From NCBI GenBank assembly GCA_028554795.2, contig JAPYKE020000033.1:4879501-4943500 (forward strand): a stretch of 64,000 nucleotides of DNA. The letters run 5' to 3'. Position 1 is the first letter of the stretch, and the number at the start of each line of letters is the position of its first letter. Source of the stretch: Sinohyriopsis cumingii. Taxonomy: Eukaryota > Mollusca > Bivalvia > Unionida > Unionidae. Below are positions 41,888 to 54,328 of the stretch, one piece after another. The notes beneath the pieces were generated by a model. The model was not told the DNA's origin and ran no database searches. It worked only from the letters and a program-made list of their open reading frames with translations. Position numbers and translations under genes: made by a program.

Positions 41888-42134
41888 TGTTTAATGTATT
41901 CTTAAGAATTGCATTTATGAAGAAGAAATTAAATTGCAAAGGTAAAAATATTTACAGAAGAAAGGTCATTGACCCTCTTGACTCCAATATCAGTAGCATT
42001 TTACTTTGTGCAAGAAAATATTATTGTGGTCTTCAGATATGATAAATTTTGTCTCCTTTAATTATAATTACATTGCCTGTCACAATTTGAAAGCAATTAT
42101 GGCAAAGGATGTTTTCAAGCTCTTCTTCTTACAG

Positions 42135-43628
42135 AGATATTTTCCAAGTTAACCCATGAAACAAAGGATGCGGTCGGCAAGTTGAAGTTGCCAGATCCAG
42201 TTGAGTTGAAAGATTTGAACCCTCTGATCATAAGGTTTTTAGTTAAAAATGAGAAGCACAGACAGATGTTTGAGAAGAATCTGTCCGATATACATGGTGT
42301 TGCTAAATGGCCTTCATCTTTAGATGACTATGTCATAATTGAGTGCAATGTGAAGGTGGAGGGCAAAAATGCCAGCTCTCTTTTAAAGGACTGGAGTATA
42401 AGAGTTGTGGACAAGGTGGACAGTATTGCAGCTGGTATTGAAATAGCTGAGTTTAACATGATACAGATAGCATGGTCTAGAGTGTTAAAGGAACTGCAAA
42501 CCATTCGTGTTGACAATCCTGAAGATGTGGGGGTGTTTATAGAGCAAGACAAATACAGCATCACACTGGCTGGTCCAAGAGGTACTATGGAAAAGTTAAA
42601 GACAAGTGTCTTGGACATCATTGCTATGGTCATAACTCAAATAAAGCATGAGAAGCAGAGAGTTACAGAAACAAAGCAAATGAAGGCATATGCAATAATT
42701 TTGCTTGGAGAATCAGATTTTAAGCAAGAAATTAAAAAGATGTATCCTGGTTTACAATTTGATCTGAACCAGAAAGAAAAGAATGTAATATTTGTTGGTC
42801 CGGCTGATATTGTACAGAAAGCAGTTGTACAAATGCATGCAAAGCTTCAGAGTTTTGTAAGCAGGAGTATGCAGATGTCTAAACCAGCCAGATATCTACT
42901 ATTTACCAAAGAAATTACAGAGTACATCAAGCAGAAGATGAAGTCTCAGAAGGTCATTGGAATTTGGGATGTAGTTTGTAAAGAGGAGGTTCGAATGTTT
43001 GCATTGGATGAGGGAGAGGTACAGAAGGCAATCCAACTTGTCAGGGATTGCCTTGTTGAGAAGGAAATACCACTAGATGATGCCATGGCAGAGAACATTA
43101 AAAGGCAACAGTGGTTGCAACTGGTTGAGAGGATACAGGAAAAGCACAAACAAAAGGTTGCCATAGAAACCAGCATGAAGAGCATCTTGGTTGTTGCTGA
43201 GGATGACATATTTCAAGATGTCTTTAATAAAATAAAAGACTACCTTGAGGAACATTCTGTCAAAGAGTTTGTTTTGGTATTTGATCTAGTGAAGATGAAG
43301 TTTATCAAAAGATACAAAATGGAAGATATAAAAGCTTTGGAGAAAAAATTTGAAAAATCACATGTGAAGCTTTTTATTATTGATAATGGGGATCAACAAG
43401 GCATCAAAATAAATGGCACAAATGATGTATGCAACACACTCAAAACTGCATTGGCAGAAATGGCAAAAAATGTCATTACCAAGGAGCATGCAGTGGTCAG
43501 CAGAGTTGGACTTAAAGAGCTCTTCCAGTTTTCTAGAGGGCAAGATGAACTCAGTTTAATTGAGGTCAGGTGGAAATGTTTGATTGAGATGAAAGATTCA
43601 GGCACATCAGTTAACTTGCAACTAGAAG
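42135..43628 (+). CDS. PARP14-like: PARP14-like gene, large exon with KH-like repeat region
   Basis: Strong acceptor (AAGCTCTTCTTCTTACAG, ends 42134); donor GGTATCAAG after 43628. 498 codons, phase 1 at both ends. Alternating alpha-beta modules of about 70-90 residues are seen, with segments such as LIIRFLVKNEKHRQMF, VIIECNVKVEG, VGVFIEQDKYSITLAGPRG and KYLLFTKEI-like YLLFTKEITEYI. This resembles the string of degenerate KH-like domains in front of the macrodomains in vertebrate PARP14 and its invertebrate relatives, thought to bind RNA or partners. No single KH GxxG loop is certain. The open frame continues 35 codons into the intron; the donor is chosen by phase with the next exon. Confidence 0.75.
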
Positions 43629-44239
43629 GTATCAAGTTTCAATTTTTATATGTCATACAGTTTTCCATATTACTTCAGATATTCGTAATGAATTTCTTAA
43701 ATTTAGTGTATTTTCTGTTTGGTCAGCAAAAATAATTTGCTCTCTGTAAATTACAGAAATAATTCATTAATTATCCAAACAAGCAAGAAAAATCCAGACC
43801 CAGGTGTTAGTTGAGCATTACATCCATACCATGTGTATGATATCAGGCTTCACGTTATGTAATGTAGTAATCACATTTTACTTGTATGTTAATGAAGAAA
43901 ACCTGGTATTATACCACTCCTTGATTTTAGTGTACTCAAGGCTGGTAACTCATGAATACACTTATATTATGGAGGCAGGCATGGGTCCGATCTTTTTCTT
44001 GCAGAAAACGCTTAGCACTTAAAAATCGTGTTCAAAACTGCTAAAGAAAGTCTAAAATATCTTTCATCGGGTGGGGTGGAGTGGGGGTGAGCAATGGCAT
44101 ATTGTAATATAAAATGGGAGCAGAAGGTCAGTTTAAATTATTATGAACCCAACCAATAAATCTATCCCACATTTTGCAGTCTGCTTTCAAAACTAATGTG
44201 CAAGACTAATAACAAATGCAATATCATGGACATCTGTGT

Positions 44240-44530
44240 TACTACAAAAACTTCCGCCCAGACTTTAACCAGATTCCAGGTGGAATTTTAAAGCGGATTT
44301 CCCTTAAAGCTAGATTCCACTTATTATAAATTTTAGGTGGGTTCAGGGCGGATTCAGGGTGGAATACAGCCCGAAATATGCTAATTAGTCTGTCTATTAG
44401 TAGGTGGAATTTATTTATTCCGCCTACTAGGCGGATTATACTAGAGCTGGGTGCCATACTAGATTATACTAGAGCTGGGTGGCTATATCATTGGCATCTG
44501 TGTACATACTAGAGCTGGGTGCCATGAAAA
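44240..44530. repeat. Short repeats (GATTCCA/GGCGGATT, ACTAGAGCTGGGTGCCAT)
   Basis: ACTAGAGCTGGGTGCCAT or its shortened form occurs three times between 44442 and 44526, and AGGTGGAAT/GGCGGAT phrases several times before it, partly inverted (TCCGCCTACTAGGCGGA). Possibly a decayed MITE. Confidence 0.5.
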
Positions 44531-44934
44531 AGTTTGCACAGCGGTATGCCGTGATATTTCTGAATATTCCACAATCCATACCATGGTATACCATATTTCT
44601 ATTAGGGACCAACAATTCAGGGGCCTGCTCATTTAAAAAAAAAATTCTGCTGTCTGTAGTTACTAAAAGTTAGTCAGATATTTTGCTTTGATTTATAGCA
44701 AAATGATACCATTTTTTTACCCATTATAATATTTGGAAAAAAACATTAATTAAGATAAAAAAAAGAAAATATTTCATTTCAAAAGAAAATCGCAGTCCCA
44801 CTTCCCAACACTGAAAATTAAATGGCCAGTACCTTACAATAGAGGGATTTCTTGTGTGTATGTTAACTGTTGTATAAGCTGTAAACTCTTGGCATCCGTC
44901 CGTCTATGGGAGACGATAGTGTAGCTCCAAAGAA

Positions 44935-45720
44935 AGCTTTTATTTATCTTTCTTTCTAGCTCTCTTTTCAGCCTGTTTTATTCTTCTCTCTTCCTCTGCG
45001 TTTTGAACTCCCTGCCTGACGACTAATGATGCCAGCTGGAACGGTTGTTTGCACAGCTCTCCCAGTCGTTGACATTGATGTTTGCTGTCTTCATATCCTT
45101 CTTGCAGACATCTTTGTAGCGCAGATGTGGTCATCCAGTTGGTCGTGCACCTTCTGCTAACTCCCCATATAACAGGTTCTTGGGAATGCAACCTGGGTCC
45201 ATTCTCTTGACAATTGGCCAAGCCAGCAAAGGCACCTCTTGCTGAGAATGGAGAACATGCTGTTCATGTTGGCGCATTCTAGAACCTCTGTGTTGGGTAC
45301 TTTGTCCTGCCACTGGATGTGCAGAATGCGTAGCAGACATCTCAGGTGGAAGCACAGTTGATTTTCCTCCCGTGTCTTGCATAGGTGGTCCATGTTTCAC
45401 TGCTGTAGAGAAGTAAGCTGAGTACGCAGGCTTGGTAGACACGCAGTTTGGTCTTCTCTGTGAGGTTGGGGTTGTTCCAGACTCTGGTTAAGTCTGGCCA
45501 TCACTGCTGCTGCCTTGGCAATCCTGCCGTTCACCTCAGAATCAATGGAGAGTAAGCTGGAGATGTTAGACCCAAGGTATGTGAAGTTCTTGACAACTTC
45601 CAAGTTGTACCCATCGATGGTGACAGAGGGAGGGGAGTCTGTGTCCTGCGCCATGATGTTCATTTTCTTCAAACTGATGGTCAGTCCAAATTCCTTACAA
45701 GCACGGGAGAGGTGGCATAC
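44935..45720 (-). pseudogene. LINE reverse transcriptase C-terminal fragment
   Basis: On the minus strand, broken frames carry NIMAQDTDSPPSVTIDG, NFTYLGSNISSLLSIDSEV, LRCLLRILHIQWQDKVPN, LCWLGQLSR and NLLYGELAEGARPTG. This is the common RT-distal region of a mollusc non-LTR family (the kind often mis-annotated as craniofacial development protein 2-like). At least three frame changes; dead. Confidence 0.8.
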
Positions 45721-46019
45721 CAGCTGCTGTATTACCTAAATGAGATAAATAGGCTTATGCTATGGAGCTCATAATGACATGGTATATAGCAAAAATTATT
45801 AACTCTTTTTACAGAGACTTTTACATTGTTGGCACACATTAATGTGGACTTCTTTCAATGATAAAATGAACAATAAATCAAACTTTAAAGTAAATAGGAA
45901 TATAATGTTTAACTTATTTCTGATGAAAAATGGGATTCACACCTGCCTCTGAGTCATACATGTGTCCATGAATTATCATGTTATGTTAAATTGAGGGAAT
46001 AGTGTAATGTGTGTGTGTG

Positions 46020-46305
46020 TGATTTGGATTTTTAACATAGCTTTAACAATTTTTCAGTCATATCGCTAAGATGTCTGCAGTGTGGCAGTTTAAAGTGATT
46101 TCTAGCACTGGGGCATCATGCCGCAGGCATGTAGCATGATGTCCCACCCAGTCACATTATCCTGTCACCAGGCTGACCAGTCCTAACACTAACCTCTTAA
46201 TGCTGAGTGCCAAGCGAGGCAGCTGTTAGTACCATTTTTGTAAGTCTTGGTATGACTCGGCCGGGGATCAAACCCATGACCTCCCGCATCTGAGGCAGAC
46301 ACTCA
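46020..46305 (-). mobile_element. tRNA-derived mollusc SINE (family A), copy 1
   Basis: Reverse copy of the element at 51650-51960. Shared blocks (on the minus strand) include TGGGTTTGATCCCCGGC, GAGTCATACCAAGACTTACA, GTGACTGGGTGGGACATCAT and GCATGATGCCCCAGT. The tRNA head is cut short at its 5' end. Confidence 0.85.
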
Positions 46306-46369
46306 GAATAGTGTAATGTCTTTGATGGGTTAAATTTGATTTCAGATTTTTGTTTACTTTTTATCAGGA

Positions 46370-46690
46370 ATGTATACATACATACATACATACATACATA
46401 CATACATACATACATACATACATACATACATGCATACATACATACATACATACAGACAGACAGACAGACACAGACAGACAGACATATGTGACTGGAAATT
46501 TCATGAGCTTTGGTCAGACATTAATCAGTAGCAATCCCACATAGACACCCCATAACATACATGCATACAGACAGACAGACATACATACGTACATACATAC
46601 ATACATATATATATGTGACTGGAAATTTCATGAGGTCTGGTCAGACATTGATCAGTAGCAATGCCACATAGACACCCAATAACATATTAG
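46370..46690. repeat. (CATA)n/(CAGA)n microsatellite with duplicated flank
   Basis: A long CATA run, then CAGA, then TATGTGACTGGAAATTTCAT and about 80 bases that occur twice (from about 46484 and 46612). Confidence 0.9.
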
Positions 46691-46884
46691 ACTGTATCTT
46701 GAAGTTCGCTAAAAAAGAACTAAATTTATATATCTGCCATTAGGTGGTTGTCCATTAAGCCATCTGCTACTAAATTTATTTCCATCTTCAGTTATCAAAC
46801 TATATAGAGGTTTGAATAAAAGAGCCAATCAATTCAAGTCAAATGGTCAAAAGGTCAAGGTCACTGAAAGAAGAAAAATAGTTT

Positions 46885-48560
46885 ATAGACAGTAATAATA
46901 ATAATGAGGACTTTGTATAGCGCCTAATCTTCAGAAGCTCTAAGCACTTTACAACATTAGACAAAACTTATAACATAAAAAACATATATTGATATGATTA
47001 CAAAAAAAAACATGAAATTAGAAAACATAAAAACCTGCTGAAAATATTTAAGGTAGAAAACATTATTAGATCTTTAAACTTATCCTTGCAGTGAAAATAG
47101 GTGAGTTTTAAGAGCACTCTTGAATGGGAGATTAGAAACTGGGTGGTAGTTCTTTAAATTATAATGGCTAAGTACTGGTTTCTTCAGCAGAGGCTTTACA
47201 ATGGCAGTTTTGAAAAATGATGGGAATTGCCCAGATGAGAGAGAGGTATTAAGAACATCTGCAGTTAGTGAAAGCAATATGGGATCTAAGCACTCAAGCA
47301 GAAGTGATGTTGGAATTGGATCAACTTCACATGACTTTGGTACACTCTTCATCACGACTGTACGTGCTAAATCCATAGAGACAGATTCAAATACTGCTAA
47401 TGGTTGCCACTGCAATTCTGTATTCCAACTGTATGTCATGACAAGTCAATTGAAATTGTGTTGTCAAGCTTATCTCTAATGATTTGTACTTTGTCATTAA
47501 AGAAATTTGCAAACAGGTCCAGAATGTCGACTGGATAGAAGGTGAGTTGCAAGTAGTATACATTTGTTCCTTGACTTTAGCTTGTTAGTAATCTCAGAGA
47601 GCTCTTTGCAGCTGGAACTTTCTATGATCTTAGTACTCTAGTGGGCTGATTTTGCTGCATGGACAATTTGATGTTCTTCTTAGCAGCTTCATAGATTTGC
47701 TTATGAATAGTGAGTTTGTTGTAAAACTAAAGCTTCTCAGCTTTACGGTGGTCTCTTTTAGCAGTGTGAAGCTGGTCACTAACACTGCTATACCACGGAG
47801 AACACTTTTGAATTGATACTCTGCACTTGGTGGGTGGGGCATGTGTGTCAAGCAATGAACGCAGGCAGTTATCGAGTTGTTCAGCTGTAGGAGGTAAGCA
47901 AGTTGTAAGGTAAATTGCTTGGATGTCATGTATTTAAGTTTGGTACCATTTATGATACAGAGGTTTCTGTTAATAGCAAATAAAGGTGGAGGGCTAGGGA
48001 CTGATACATCAAGATGGTATAAAATGCAGATGTGATCGTGCAAGTTCGTGGGATACCAGGAAGGACCGTAGAATATTATCATCAGGTCTGTGAAGAATCC
48101 AGTCAAAATGTGACTATGTTTATGGGTGGGTTGGTTAACTGACTGTTTGAGTCGAAAACATTAATGGAATCTAGGAATTTTTTATGTGTGTCAGTTTCCA
48201 GGACAGTCAAATTTAATATTGAAATCTCCAAGAATAATTAGGTTGCCACCTATCATATTTCCATGCTCCAGAAGATTCGGAAACTGCTCCAAAAAGAGAG
48301 ATTAGTCAGCTTGTTTTTTCTACTAGGAGGAGGGTGGTAGAGGCAGAAAAAATGGACTGACCTTTGTTCCAGTGTGAGTGTGGTTTGGACTAGTTCAAAT
48401 GATGTGGGGTAGAAATTGAAGGTTGTAGTGTGGTTAAGATGTTTGATCATGGAGTTATAATTTGTGATGACAGCAATTCCACCTCCATGAGAGTGGCGGG
48501 GGAATGACTTGATGGAGAACTGGTGGGTGTTACATCTGCACACTTTGGCTCATTGCCTGA
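46885..48560 (-). mobile_element. CR1/L2-like LINE remnant with internally deleted reverse transcriptase
   Basis: Minus strand. The endonuclease part has HGGGIAVITNYNS and VHFFCLYHPPPSRKN (48253-48543). A middle region follows (47630-48106, broken), then RT start CEVDPIPTSLLLECLDP, VKPLLKKPVL and NYHPVSNLPF (47080-47439). NLPF is joined straight to FKSALKTHLFSLQG, the usual end of such proteins, so the catalytic RT core is gone. The 3' end has the GCGCTATACAAAGTCCTCAT tail and ATT repeats. Confidence 0.8.
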
Positions 48561-50219
48561 TGTTTTTAGCCATGTTTCTGTCAGGAAAAGATGTTGATAA
48601 TCTGATAGTTGATAAAATTAACTATTTTTGTGCGCTTTTTTGGTGGTTCTACTGATTGGGCATTGAATAATGCAATAACAATTTAGACTTGGACTAAGTT
48701 GTTTGGGTACCTTGCACTTGGTGTAAGGAAGAAACCTGTCAACTTAAGGGTAAAAGCAGAAGATTGAGGTCACTTTGACTGAAAGAAATATAACTTCTGC
48801 AGAATAGTATTAGATCTACATGATGTACCCAGATCAATTTTCTTGTACTTGAGAAAATGAAGAAGCCTCTTTATTTTGGGTTCATCTGTCAAAATTGAGG
48901 ATGTAGTGATTGAAACAAGAAAAATGATTTTACATGAAAATTTTAGTTCTTAGCCATGTACCTTCTATAAAAGTTTATGAATGACTCACATGTTTAGTAG
49001 GACTCAAGAAGCATGTAGATTTTGGGGTCAGACTTTTAAAGGTGAAGGTCAGTGTGACAGACAATAAAGATTTTTGCATCATAACTTTAGTTCTAGTCCA
49101 TTTACTTTGATCAATGTTTGTGGAAGGCTTGTATTTACAACATGGAAAAAGTCCTTTCATTAAGGGGTCAGAGGGTCAGAAATGATGGTCAAAGTAGCTC
49201 AAAGAAACATCTGTGTAATTATGGATAAAGTTTGCTAAGATTTATGAATGACTTGTACCATGGGTAATAAAGATACATCTATAGATTCAACAGTCTGTAT
49301 GTCAGGGGTCATGGTCATGATAATCCTTATACGAAAATAATGTTTTCTGCACAATACAATTAAGTTTTGAGACTGCATACCTTGATCACAAATCCAGGTC
49401 ATTGAAACCCTTTGGTTATTAATCTCCAGAGGCACCCTTAATGATGGGTATACATCCACATTTTCATCTTTCATGTACTTTATATATGACTGTATGGAAT
49501 TATCAATATGCTGAAGTCCATCACAGTCCTTTCTGTTTTCCTAAAATGTCAATATACTTAAAGTCCATCACAGTCCTTATTGTTGTCTTAAATCTGAGTA
49601 TGCTCACAGTCCTTTCTAATTTCCTAAAATCTCAACATGCTTTAGGCCAGGCCATCACAATCCTTTCCGTTTTCCTAAAATTTCAGTCAGGGTCGTCATT
49701 TGGAACTGAACCATTTAGGTTCTTTGACTGGAAGGGTCTACTGTTATATAATTACACTTATTACTTTCAGTTGTTTTACAAAAATAGTTTATCGGTTTGT
49801 ATCAAGACTGTTCATCATCTTTACAGAAAATAGCTCAACCATTTTCTGTTGATACTACTTCACTAAATGATCTACTCCCAAATTGGTTGAAGCAGAGATC
49901 TAATCACCAGGTAGAGATTATATTGTACTGTCATTCAGGCTGAGTCTTTACAGAAGCCCTAAGGCTGCGTTTCATCAGACCTGTTGTAGTATATATTTTA
50001 AATATTAATATGAAGCTAAAACATGCATATGAGTTAAGTAAAACATGATTACAAGTTTCCTTTATCTAAAACTCCCAGTGTCAAATTTGGGGCATTTTCT
50101 AGATGGTCAAAAACCAGTCCAATTAGTCATGTTTGGCATATACAAGAATTTTGAAAGAAATTATTGTACACACACACACACACTGTACTTGCAGAATACT
50201 TAATATTTTTCCATAATAG
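48561..50219. other. Intron sequence without genes
   Basis: Weak repeats of CATCACAGTCCTTTCT with TTCCTAAAAT at 49510-49680 and a short CA run at 50170. Nothing else recognised. Confidence 0.5.
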
Positions 50220-50368
50220 GGGCCAGTGGTGGCTACAGAAGTGAAGAAGATGCTGATGAAACTAATGAGCCAACTGACAGGCACCCCTCATCAGGCAGTG
50301 GTGGTACAAGTATTGATGTTTGTGGGATCAAGGTTTCTTTTGTTCAAGGGGAACTTGCACTACAGAGG
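50220..50368 (+). CDS. PARP14-like: PARP14-like gene, exon leading into the macrodomain
   Basis: Acceptor ATTTTTCCATAATAG ends at 50219; donor GGTAGGC after 50368. Enters in phase 1 (fits 43628), leaves in phase 0 (fits 55287). About 50 codons: a Gly/Ser/Glu linker (SEEDADETNEP, SSGSGGTS), then DVCGIKVSFVQGELALQR, the first beta strands of a macrodomain. The domain continues without a break in the next exon, which begins with the VDVIVNSTN box. This continuity strongly supports the exon. Confidence 0.8.
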
Positions 50369-50474
50369 GTAGGCAATACACACGATATATCTTATATATA
50401 AACAGCCATTATTGTCTTTCTGTGTCTCATCTGCCAAACAAGAGTTCACAAGTTCAAAAGTTGTGGCAGCATCC

Positions 50475-50475
50475 C

Positions 50476-50537
<62 letters not shown>
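50475..50537. repeat. (TA)n microsatellite
   Basis: Pure TA run. Confidence 0.95.
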
Positions 50538-50539
<2 letters not shown>

Positions 50540-50601
50540 TAATCGATGTTTAAATATTATTTCATTGTTTGATTGTACTTACCATAATCCAGTGAAACTG
50601 A

Positions 50602-50812
50602 AAGGTGCCAACATGTCAGCTTCAAAGCAAAGCAAGTTTTTATCCTTAGAGGAGAGGCTCAAAGAAATTCATTTGCTGGGTAGTAAAAACAGTAGTTTAT
50701 ATATAGTCGCAGCAGAAATGGGAGTCTGGAGAAATCAGATCCAAGGGAGATTTAAGCATAAGCAAGATATTAGGGTCAATTTTGAGAATTGTAATGTTAT
50801 TTTAAGTTTTTG
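50602..50812 (+). pseudogene. Pogo/Tigger transposase N-terminal fragment (CENP-B-like HTH)
   Basis: From an ATG at 50614, KQSKFLSLEERLKEIHLLGS then AAEMGVWRNQIQGRFKHKQD follows the pattern of the first helix-turn-helix of CENP-B/pogo transposases. It ends after about 66 codons. A TACAGTAATCG string at about 50535 may be the old terminal repeat. Only this fragment of the transposase is present. Confidence 0.55.
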
Positions 50813-50862
50813 AATCAAAGGTATCTCTAGAAAAAAAATGAAAAAATCTCCAATTAGAGGTA

Positions 50863-51184
50863 CACTGCTCTAGTGATATCCATATGATTTAGGCCCTACT
50901 AAAAATAGCCCAAGTACACTGCACTAGTGATATCCATATGATTTGGGCCCTACTAACAATAGCCCAAGTACACTGCACTAGTGATATCCATATGATTTAG
51001 GCCCTTCTAACAATAGCCCAAGTGCACTGCACTAGTGATATCCATATGATTTAGGCCCTACTAACAATAGCCTAAGTACACTGCACTAGTGATATCCATA
51101 TGATTTAGGCCCTTCTAACAATAGCCCAAGTACACTACACTAGTGATATCCATATGATGTAGGCCCTACTAACAATAGCCCAAG
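50863..51184. repeat. 57 bp tandem repeat, about six copies
   Basis: TACACTGCACTAGTGATATC, CATATGATTTAGGCCCTACT and AACAATAGCCCAAG. Copies nearly identical. Confidence 0.95.
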
Positions 51185-51649
51185 GAAGCTTGTTTTGATT
51201 CCTTAATCCTCAAAGTTCCCAAAACAAAAGTTGACTATCCTTTGATTTCTGTGAGTTTGAGCAACTGCTTACTGTAAATTAACGAATATAAAAGGCATTC
51301 AAGTATAACATGCAGTCATGTATTACCTGCAATTTTTCTATTGTGTGCAAAAAAATTACCCATGGACATACATAGTCCACATATCGTAAAGAATAATAAA
51401 TGACCAAAATTTGTATTGGATTCTTTTCATTATAAACAAAGTATAAAATACAGGGTATGGTGAATATCCTTTCTGTTTACCATTGAGTCCATAAACTGTC
51501 TAAATTAAAATTCCACGTACTCCGCTTGATAAAATGACATAGTGCAGCCAAGCCATTTCAACCAAACAGGTTAAATTCAAAATTAGTTTCCTGTCCTTGA
51601 GCTGTCTCAATCATTCCATGATAATGCAGTGTGCTTTCTTTGTTACTGC

Positions 51650-51960
51650 TCCAGTGGCCTAGTGGTAAGAGCATCCATCTCAGATGCAGTAGCTTGTGGG
51701 TTTTGTCCCCGGCTGAGTCATACCGAAGACTTACAAAAATGGTACTAACATCTGCCTCACTTGGTCCTCAGCATTAAGAGGTTTGTGTTAGGACTGTTTG
51801 GCCTGGTATCAAGATAATGTGACTGGGTGGGACATCATCTTACATGTCTGTGGCATGATGCCCCAGTACTGGACAACATTATAAACTGCTACGCTGCAGA
51901 CATTGTAGCGATATGACTGAAAATTGTTTAAGCTACGTTAAAAAACCCTAATCACATACA
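51650..51960 (+). mobile_element. tRNA-derived mollusc SINE (family A), copy 2
   Basis: Head CCAGTGGCCTAGTGGTAAGA is a good tRNA A box, GTGGGTTTTGTCCCCGGC a worn B box. The body is shared with 46020-46305 and the tail TGACTGAAAATTGTTTAAGC, TACGTTAAAAAACCC, (CA)n is of the mollusc V-SINE style. Confidence 0.85.
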
Positions 51961-52297
51961 CACACACACTTTCTTTGTTAAACACAAGAACAATTCTGTG
52001 CCTATACCCATTAATTCAAAATCAATATAATAATCATCTGCTTGTAAATAATCACCAGATAACATGGACTGCACACCTTCTGATTTTACAATAAACAAGG
52101 TAATGAATTAGGGTATGGCAGCTTCGGCAAGAGTAACACTGGCTACTACTTGACTTACTTTGAACCTGAATATGACAGCAAATCAAGCACATCATCAGAG
52201 GTCTCAACTGTGTTGACTTGACTAGCTTTGAACCTGAATATGGCAGCAAATTAGGCACAGCATCAGAGGTCTCAACTGTCAATGAAGCACACCTAGC

Positions 52298-52625
52298 TGA
52301 GATTATGAATGTCTTTCAAGACAGACAGTATACTGAAATTCTAGCCGAGATTATGAATGTCTTGCAAGACAGACAGTATACTGAAATCCTAGCTGAGATT
52401 ATGAATGTCTTTCAAGACAGACAGTATACTGAAATCCTAGCCAAGATTATGAATGTCTTTCAAGTCAGACAGTATACTGAAATCCTAGCTTAGATTATGA
52501 ATGTCTTTCAAGAAAGACAGTGTACTGAAATCCTAGCCGAGATTATGAATGTCTTTCAAGACAGACCGTATACTGAAATCCTAGCCAACATTATGAATGT
52601 CTTTCAAGACAGACAGTATACTGAA
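52298..52625. repeat. 48 bp tandem repeat, about seven copies
   Basis: GAGATTATGAATGTCTTTCA, AGACAGACAGTATACTGAAA and TCCTAGCC. The 91-residue frame is the repeat. It ends where the Crypton-like copy begins. Confidence 0.95.
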
Positions 52626-53882
52626 TTATTATATGCTCATTTTTTTGTCCCCGTTAACTTTACATTGTCAGAATCGTGCAGTATTACCTGATACTGAACC
52701 CATGTTCCAATACACATATAGCATTCACTTGCATAAAGGAACTACTTTCTGTTGTAAACAAACAATGGACGCAGACACTAGCACTTTTGATTTGTAAACA
52801 AATCATGTACACTCACGTAAGAGGTGCTTTACGTTGTGGTTGTTTAAATTTGTTTCTGAATGAACTATAACAGATGTTTTGTGGACTGCCACATACCAGC
52901 TGCTTTGACACATTCCACGCTGATACAATGTTTTGGATTTAGGCTTGCTTCAGTATACAACAGATGCAAGAAAAGGTCATTACAAATAACATACAAGTGA
53001 CAAGTCATATACTGTCTTCTTTAGCTGGTGATAAGAATGGCAAAAAAAATTTACTTACAGTTTTATAATCCTGAATTTCCTCAAAATAAACTTTCTTAGT
53101 TCTGCAAATCTGAATTACATGAGCCATGTCATAGGTTCTCAATCTTGATTACACATTTCGAAATTGTACTGTAATTTCAATGACAAGTGCAATTACATCC
53201 TCCTTACTGCACTCAAAATGAAATAAGCATTAAATTCCATAGCATCTTTTTGATAATTGCAATTGAAAGACTTTATATTTTCCCCACATTATGATTTCAA
53301 ACATTCAATGACAGAAACAGAAACACATTTGTAGATATCAGCACACTTCTCCCTAGCTTCTTCAATCCAATGTTTTTCTTGTGGAAATGTCACATACAAA
53401 TCCAGTCCATAATCATGAAATTTTGTAGAATCGAAAATATACCAAAATCTATTCATTCCAGATCAAATGGAAAAGTTGTTGCAATGCACATTCATTCATA
53501 ATATGACTCCAAATTTCAATTTTAACTAGACACGCCATTGTCTTTCGAAAGCTATGCTGAGCACATGACTAAGTTCAGATTTATCTGGGCGGAGTTATGT
53601 GCGCAGTAATAATGTTGTTGTTGTGTAATGATGAATATGCGCTTGTGTATTTAGTTTTTTGGAATATGGCATACATTCATATACGTTGTTTCTTGTAGTG
53701 TATTTTGTTTATATAATTAAGCCTTAGTTAGAATAAAAAGATGAGCATGTAATAAAAAGGTTACTGCATTTGTATGGGAAAATATGAACTCGTTTTGTTA
53801 GATGGATATACTGTACTCCCAAGGTCATGCAGTATTCCATCCAAAAAACTTGTTTATATTTTCCCATACAAAGGCAGTAACC
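52626..53882 (+). mobile_element. Crypton-like element, internally deleted copy A
   Basis: Starts TTATTATATGCTCAT (52626) and ends with the reverse complement ATGAGCATGTAATAA (about 53740) plus a 124 nt hairpin (53759-53882). An ATG at 52765 begins a short frame matching the start of the tyrosine-recombinase gene of copy B (DADTSTFD), cut off after 11 codons. The minus strand carries the frames WIEEAREKCADIYKC and KKVYFEEIQDYK, the second with a relative in copy B. Opposite in orientation to copy B. Confidence 0.65.
53759..53882. repeat. Terminal hairpin of Crypton-like copy A
   Basis: GGTTACTGCATTTGTATGGG (53759) pairs with CCCATACAAAGGCAGTAACC (53882); inner segments (GATGGATATACTGTACTCCC with GCAGTATTCCATC) also pair, so nearly the whole 124 nt is one long hairpin. 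Confidence 0.9.
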
Positions 53883-54266
53883 TATAAATACTAGTTCACA
53901 AAAGTTTTCTCACTCTTACTTTAATATTAATGACGTTGATATTCTGCGCTGTAGAAGTTCATATTCTAAAATTATACCTGTGACAGTTTAAAATTTAGTA
54001 ATCACAACAACATTGCCACTCTTCGTAAATTAGTAAGTTATTAAACTGAAGATGCTGATTTATTATTTTGATCTTGTCTTCCTGTTATTATATTATCCTT
54101 AAACTTCGAAAAATTTAGCTGAAATTTAAAATATAACTTATGATATAATCAACATTAGACTCATTTACTGTTTTGAACTTAGTGCATTGTTTGAAATGGG
54201 AAACGAGTCCTTTAAAATATTACTACAACATGGTTACAAGTAAAAATCAAATTGTATAACACTTGG

Positions 54267-54267
<1 letters not shown>

Positions 54268-54325
<58 letters not shown>
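54268..54325. repeat. (TA)n(CA)n microsatellite
   Basis: TA run followed by CA run. Confidence 0.95.

Positions 54326-54328
<3 letters not shown>

Noticed and set aside
42328-43635. Minus-strand frames of 60-101 residues
   Set aside because: Shadows of the large PARP14-like exon.
52218-52493. 91-residue repetitive protein
   Set aside because: 48 bp tandem repeat read-through.
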